Origin: Salinisphaera sp. UBA6602
Lineage (GTDB): Bacteria; Pseudomonadota; Gammaproteobacteria; Nevskiales; Salinisphaeraceae
NCBI GenBank assembly: GCA_002433465.1
Contig: DJIE01000143.1
Location: 1-26,285 of the forward strand
Direction: 5' to 3'
Length of the DNA stretch: 26,285 nt
Part shown: piece after piece, positions 22,618-26,285 of the stretch
Position numbering within the stretch: the stretch's first letter is position 1
Layout: the number at the start of each line of letters is the position of its first letter
The notes under the pieces: model-generated
Seen by the model: only the letters and a program-made list of their open reading frames with translations
The model's database searches: none
Told to the model about the DNA's origin: nothing
Position numbers and translations under genes: made by a program

Positions 22618-24627
22618 CTACCAGTACGGCCCCGGCAGCAGCGCGGCCAGCACGCGCCCCGGAATATTGGGCTTTTCGGCCTCGCCCGAGCGCCCACCGC
22701 GGGCGGCCTTGGACGAGGGGAACATATGAAACGCCTTGTGCAGCACGAAGTCGTTCACCTTGGGCCACAGGGCATAGCTAATCTGGGCGGTGGTGCCCAG
22801 CGGCGAGGCAATGCGCTTGGGCTTTTCCAGGATCGCGCACACGATCATGTCGGCGGCCTGCTCCGGTGTGAGCGTGGGCACATAGTCGTAGAGCTTGGTG
22901 GGCGCGATCATGGGCGTACGCACCAGCGGCATGTAAATAGTAGTCAGATCGATATTGCGCGAGGCGACTTCCGGCGACAGACAGCGTGAAAAGGCGTCGA
23001 GCGCGGATTTGGACGCCACATAGGCCGAAAAACGCGGCACGTTGGTCAGGCAGCCGATACTGGAAATATTGATGACGTGCCCGGTGCGGCGTTTCGCCAT
23101 GGCTGGCAGGAAATTGAAGATCATGCGGATGGCGCCGAAGTAGTTCAGCTGCATGGTGCGTTCGTAGTCGTGGAAGCGGTTGAGCGACTCGAACACGCCC
23201 CGTCGTATCGAATGCCCGGCGTTGTTGATCAGAATATCGACGTGATGATGATCGGCCAGAATCTGTTTCGTGCAGGCATCGATGGCTTGCATATCGTTCA
23301 GATCGCAGGGATACGCCACCGCCCGACCGAGGCCGATCTTGTCCACGATGGCCCGGGTTTCCTCGAGCTTGTCGGGTGTGCGTGCCACCATGCAGACCGT
23401 CGCGCCGGCACGGGCCAGCTTTTTCGCGGTCATGAAACCGATGCCGCTGGAGGCGCCGGTGATGACCACCACCTTGTCCTGCATGCGCCGCAGCAGCTTC
23501 TCGGGCACATGGAAATCGCAGTCCATATGCATTTCCCAGTAGCGCCACAGCGTCTCCGCATAGTCTTCCAGGCGCGGACAATGAATACCGCTGCCCTTGA
23601 GCGCGGCCTGGGTATTCACGTCTTCGAACACGGCGCGATTGTTTACGTAGCCGAGTATCGACAACGGCACGCCGATACGCTTGGAAATGCTCTTTTCCAG
23701 CCACTCCGCCTTGGGGATATTGCCGGCCAGACGCTTGAGCTGGTGCTCGATATTGGCCGGCCACTCGTGGGTCGGCAAACGACGCACGATATCCGGGCCG
23801 TGGGCCGCGCGCATGAAGATGCGCAACATTTCGCCGGCGGTCGGCGGCTCGTTCTGGATAAGAAAGAATGCCTGACCGTCGAGGTTGCGCTTGTGGGCAA
23901 TATGCACCATCGCATCGACGACATAGTCCACCGGCGCCACCGGCATCTGCCCGCCCTCGATACCGAGTAGCGGCATCCACTTGGGCACGTTGTCGCGGAT
24001 GCGCTTGATCGGCTTGAAGAAATAATAGGGGCCGTCGATCTTGTCCATTTCCCCGGTTTCGGAATGGCCGACGACCATCCCCGGGCGATAGACCCGCCAC
24101 GGCACCTTGCAGTGCTCGCGCACGATCGCCTCGGACTGGAACTTGGTCCGATAGTAGGGATGGCGGACCTGCTGGCCCTCGTCGAACATCTCGTCGGTGA
24201 ACACGCCTTCGTAATCCGCGCCGGCCACTGCCACCGACGAGACATGGTGGAAACAGGGCTTCTTGCCGGATTCGTTGGCCAGCGCACCCGCGAGGGCGAC
24301 GATATTCGCCGTGCCCTCGTTGTTGACCTTGTCGGCCTGGGCGTCGGTCATGTTCATGTCGTAGACCGCGGCCAGATGAAAGACATGATCGATAGTGCCA
24401 GTCAGGTGTTCAAGCGCTTCGCGGTCGATCACCCCGCGCCGGGTGATATCGCCCCAGACCGGGATCAGGCGGTCCTCGCTCACGCCCAGCCTCTCGCACA
24501 GGCCGGTATAGCGGTCGGCGCTGGCCCGGCGCATCAGCACATACACGGTCGCATTGCGCCGTGTCAGCAGTTTTTCGACAAGGAAACGACCGATGAAACC
24601 GGTCGCACCGGTCACGAGATAGTTCAT
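22618..24627 (-). CDS. bifunctional alcohol-forming fatty acyl-CoA reductase
   Basis: A 669-residue protein of two Rossmann domains. Residues 1-370 form an extended-SDR thioester reductase: GATGFIG (7-13), HVSSVA, YYRTK (158-162), RPGMVVGHSETGEMDKIDGPYYFFK. Residues 380-669 form a classical SDR: GASSGIG (391-397), NNAG (468-471), ISSIG (521-525), YVASK (536-540), then YMPLVRTPMIAPT. The order, length and terminal PYW agree well, from memory, with Marinobacter Maqu_2507. That enzyme reduces fatty acyl-CoA through the aldehyde to the fatty alcohol with NADPH, feeding wax-ester synthesis. AGGA lies about 9-10 nt before ATG 24627. It stands alone; no wax ester synthase is in the window. A mycobacterial-type SDR of other specificity is the main alternative. 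Confidence 0.88.
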   Translation of the reverse strand: MNYLVTGATGFIGRFLVEKLLTRRNATVYVLMRRASADRYTGLCERLGVSEDRLIPVWGDITRRGVIDREALEHLTGTIDHVFHLAAVYDMNMTDAQADKVNNEGTANIVALAGALANESGKKPCFHHVSSVAVAGADYEGVFTDEMFDEGQQVRHPYYRTKFQSEAIVREHCKVPWRVYRPGMVVGHSETGEMDKIDGPYYFFKPIKRIRDNVPKWMPLLGIEGGQMPVAPVDYVVDAMVHIAHKRNLDGQAFFLIQNEPPTAGEMLRIFMRAAHGPDIVRRLPTHEWPANIEHQLKRLAGNIPKAEWLEKSISKRIGVPLSILGYVNNRAVFEDVNTQAALKGSGIHCPRLEDYAETLWRYWEMHMDCDFHVPEKLLRRMQDKVVVITGASSGIGFMTAKKLARAGATVCMVARTPDKLEETRAIVDKIGLGRAVAYPCDLNDMQAIDACTKQILADHHHVDILINNAGHSIRRGVFESLNRFHDYERTMQLNYFGAIRMIFNFLPAMAKRRTGHVINISSIGCLTNVPRFSAYVASKSALDAFSRCLSPEVASRNIDLTTIYMPLVRTPMIAPTKLYDYVPTLTPEQAADMIVCAILEKPKRIASPLGTTAQISYALWPKVNDFVLHKAFHMFPSSKAARGGRSGEAEKPNIPGRVLAALLPGPYW

Positions 24628-24729
24628 TATTGCTTTGTCCTGGTCTGGATATCGTCCTCGGCGCCACCGCTGGCGGCGTCGCTCGCATCGCTGACGGTAA
24701 ACCCATGCGGCCCCCTTGCGCCACTATTA

Positions 24730-24743
24730 CGATCGCGCGATCG
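24730..24743. repeat. 14-bp perfect palindrome upstream of hinT
   Basis: CGATCGCGCGATCG is fully self-complementary and lies 53 bp before the hinT ATG, in the 168-bp region divergent from the acyl-CoA reductase. It could be an operator, but in DNA this GC-rich, and in a genome where CGATCG-like words are common, it may be chance. Confidence 0.3.
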
Positions 24744-24750
24744 CTTCTGA

Positions 24751-25137
<387 letters not shown>

Positions 25138-25271
25138 GCGTGCCTTGCAAGGGGATGAATCGACCCCATCAATGAAGACACAGCTGCTTTGTGGGCCGAG
25201 TCCGCGCGCGCTAACATGGCGCGCTTTGGATCGGCTCGCGGGCCGATTCGCCTGACTGGAACCGCAACACG

Positions 25272-26138
25272 ATGAGTACCGTGGCCAAGGCGCAGGGCGC
25301 CAGCAAGAACACCGCTTCCAACGCGCGCGAGAGCGCACGTACCGGCACAGAGATCGAAGATGTCCAGAGCCGGGCCGATCCCCGCCATCTGGCGATCAAC
25401 AGGGTCGGCATCTGTGATATCCGCCATCCCGTGTCGATCGAACAGCGCGTGGGCGGCCATCAGAGCACGGTGGCCACCTTCGGCATGTACGTGAACCTGC
25501 CCCACCATTTCAAGGGCACGCACATGTCCCGCTTCGTGCAGATTCTCAACGCGCACGAACACCAGATCACCGTCGACTCGTTCCGAACCATGCTCGGTGA
25601 GATGACCGAGCGTCTCGAAGCCGACAACGGCCATATCGAGATGAGCTTTCCCTACTTCATCGACAAGTACGCGCCGGTGACACGGGAAAAAGGAGTGATG
25701 GACTACAACGTCACCTTCATCGGCGATCAGCGCGGCGAGCGTACCGATCTGTATGTCGAAGTGAAGGTGCCGGTGACCACCCTGTGCCCCTGCTCCAAGG
25801 ATATTTCCGACTATGGCGCCCATAACCAGCGCTCGCTGATCACCATCCGCGTGCGCGCGACCGAATTCTTCTGGCTGGAAGAACTCATCGAAATCGCCGA
25901 ATCGCAGGCGTCATCCGAGCTTTTCGGCATTCTCAAGCGCGTCGACGAAAAGGCAGTCACCGAGCGAGCATACGAAAACCCGAAGTTCGTCGAGGACGTG
26001 GTGCGCGATATCGCCCAGTGCCTCAACGACGACGCGCGGTTTCGTTATTACGTTGTGGAGTCGGAGAACTTCGAATCGATCCACAACCATTCGGCTTACG
26101 CGATGATCGAACATGACAAGGATCAGCCCGCCAGCTGA
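25272..26138 (+). CDS. folE2: GTP cyclohydrolase FolE2 (type IB)
   Basis: A 288-residue enzyme that makes 7,8-dihydroneopterin triphosphate from GTP, the first step toward folate and queuosine-type deazapurines. Core motifs: [47 protein letters not shown], the active-site block [20 protein letters not shown] (Cys172, Cys174), [26 protein letters not shown], and the terminal HNHSAYA. The first 27 residues are a polar extension beyond the usual start. Unlike zinc-dependent FolE, FolE2 works with other metals such as Mn, and is often induced by zinc shortage; I see no Zur-like box here. A TTGTGG-17-TAACAT pair (about 25190-25218) is a weak promoter candidate. A diverged copy of its last codons lies about 120 bp beyond its stop. 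Confidence 0.94.
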   Translation: MSTVAKAQGASKNTASNARESARTGTEIEDVQSRADPRHLAINRVGICDIRHPVSIEQRVGGHQSTVATFGMYVNLPHHFKGTHMSRFVQILNAHEHQITVDSFRTMLGEMTERLEADNGHIEMSFPYFIDKYAPVTREKGVMDYNVTFIGDQRGERTDLYVEVKVPVTTLCPCSKDISDYGAHNQRSLITIRVRATEFFWLEELIEIAESQASSELFGILKRVDEKAVTERAYENPKFVEDVVRDIAQCLNDDARFRYYVVESENFESIHNHSAYAMIEHDKDQPAS

Positions 26139-26153
26139 GCCTTCGCTCGATTC

Positions 26154-26235
26154 GAAGTCCGGCTGACATCAGCGAGCGCATCCCGCGGACAAGCCGCGGG
26201 AACCCTGCTCTATCGTCGCTGAATCAGCCGACTCC
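26154..26235. repeat. nested inverted repeat after folE2
   Basis: Outer arms 26154-26175 and 26216-26235 are nearly complementary: GGCTGA-CA-TCAGCGA pairs with TCGCTGA-A-TCAGCC, and AGTC/GACT extends it outward. Within them, TCCCGCGG (26181-26188) and CCGCGGGA (26194-26201) form an 8-bp stem with a 5-nt loop. There is no T tract, so it is not a simple terminator. It could be a REP-like repeat, a structured RNA, or a mobile-element remnant. It sits exactly between folE2 and the folE2-like fragment. Confidence 0.6.
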
Positions 26236-26237
26236 TC

Positions 26238-26285
26238 ATCGATCCACAATCACTCGGCTTATGCGATGATCGAACACGACAAGGA
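26238..26285 (+). pseudogene. partial second copy of the folE2 3' end, cut by window
   Basis: These 48 bases align without gaps to 26075-26122 inside folE2, with four differences (26250, 26253, 26262, 26277). All four fall at third codon positions and are synonymous, so both copies read [15 protein letters not shown]. Similarity begins abruptly at 26238, next to the nested repeat, and runs to the last base of the window. The missing 5' part makes this a fragment rather than a whole gene. What follows is outside the window. Confidence 0.75.

Noticed and set aside
25138..25271. Zur box upstream of folE2
   Set aside because: No sequence resembling the AT-rich Zur palindrome is present; only GC-rich short inverted repeats and a CCTTGCAAGG palindrome are seen.

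Overview
The window is a dense, high-GC stretch of an ordinary-looking bacterial chromosome, almost certainly gammaproteobacterial. The genes most like known families (a SitA/YfeA-type metal-binding protein, MutM, class I DAHP synthase, FolE2, and a Marinobacter-type bifunctional fatty acyl-CoA reductase) fit a marine or halophilic lineage such as Salinisphaera or a relative. That placement is inferred from resemblance, not from a search. I see no tRNA, rRNA, CRISPR array, phage gene or intact insertion sequence.

Layout. Positions 2-1105 (+) hold the 3' part of a YwqK/MORN-repeat protein cut by the window edge. Positions 1120-1655 (-) hold a decayed TonB-dependent receptor. Positions 1802-4107 (+) are a two-gene operon of a Cys-rich Cu/Zn-type permease and a coupled DUF6607 protein. 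Positions 4167-7815 (-) are a complete sitABCD-type Mn/Fe(/Zn) ABC importer with overlapping start and stop codons. It is driven by a well-formed promoter whose -10 lies inside nested palindromes, and it is divergent from an OprB-family porin (7973-9274, +). These blocks make the left 9 kb a metal and envelope transport region.

Further right come a metallophosphoesterase (9341-10222, +), a bile acid:sodium symporter-like carrier with an MFS transporter (12488-10234, -), and a plus-strand run: mutM, a membrane-anchored GltS-domain protein, DUF1232, an SDR, a GlsB/YeaQ small membrane protein, a strong terminator, DUF167 and an unnamed two-TM protein (12608-17700). The minus strand from 21248 to 17710 is a four-gene operon: a VTT/TVP38-flavoprotein reductase fusion, a TauE/SafE permease, a 63-residue membrane protein and a hotdog thioesterase. 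Class I DAHP synthase (21466-22542, +) ends at a bidirectional terminator facing the two-domain fatty acyl-CoA reductase (24627-22618, -). HinT and FolE2 follow.

The most notable signals are these. (1) Two clear and one weaker promoter sit so close to their ATG that the mRNAs should be leaderless. (2) A second, diverged copy of the folE2 3' end begins at the window's right edge, with all four differences synonymous, behind a nested inverted repeat. (3) The sitA promoter has operator-like palindromes over its -10. (4) A relic of a TonB metal receptor lies beside the Cu/Zn permease-DUF6607 operon. (5) A start codon abuts the poly-U tract of a terminator. I did not find a clearly new defence or mobile system; the best candidate for an under-described functional unit is the permease-DUF6607(-TonB receptor) metal cluster.
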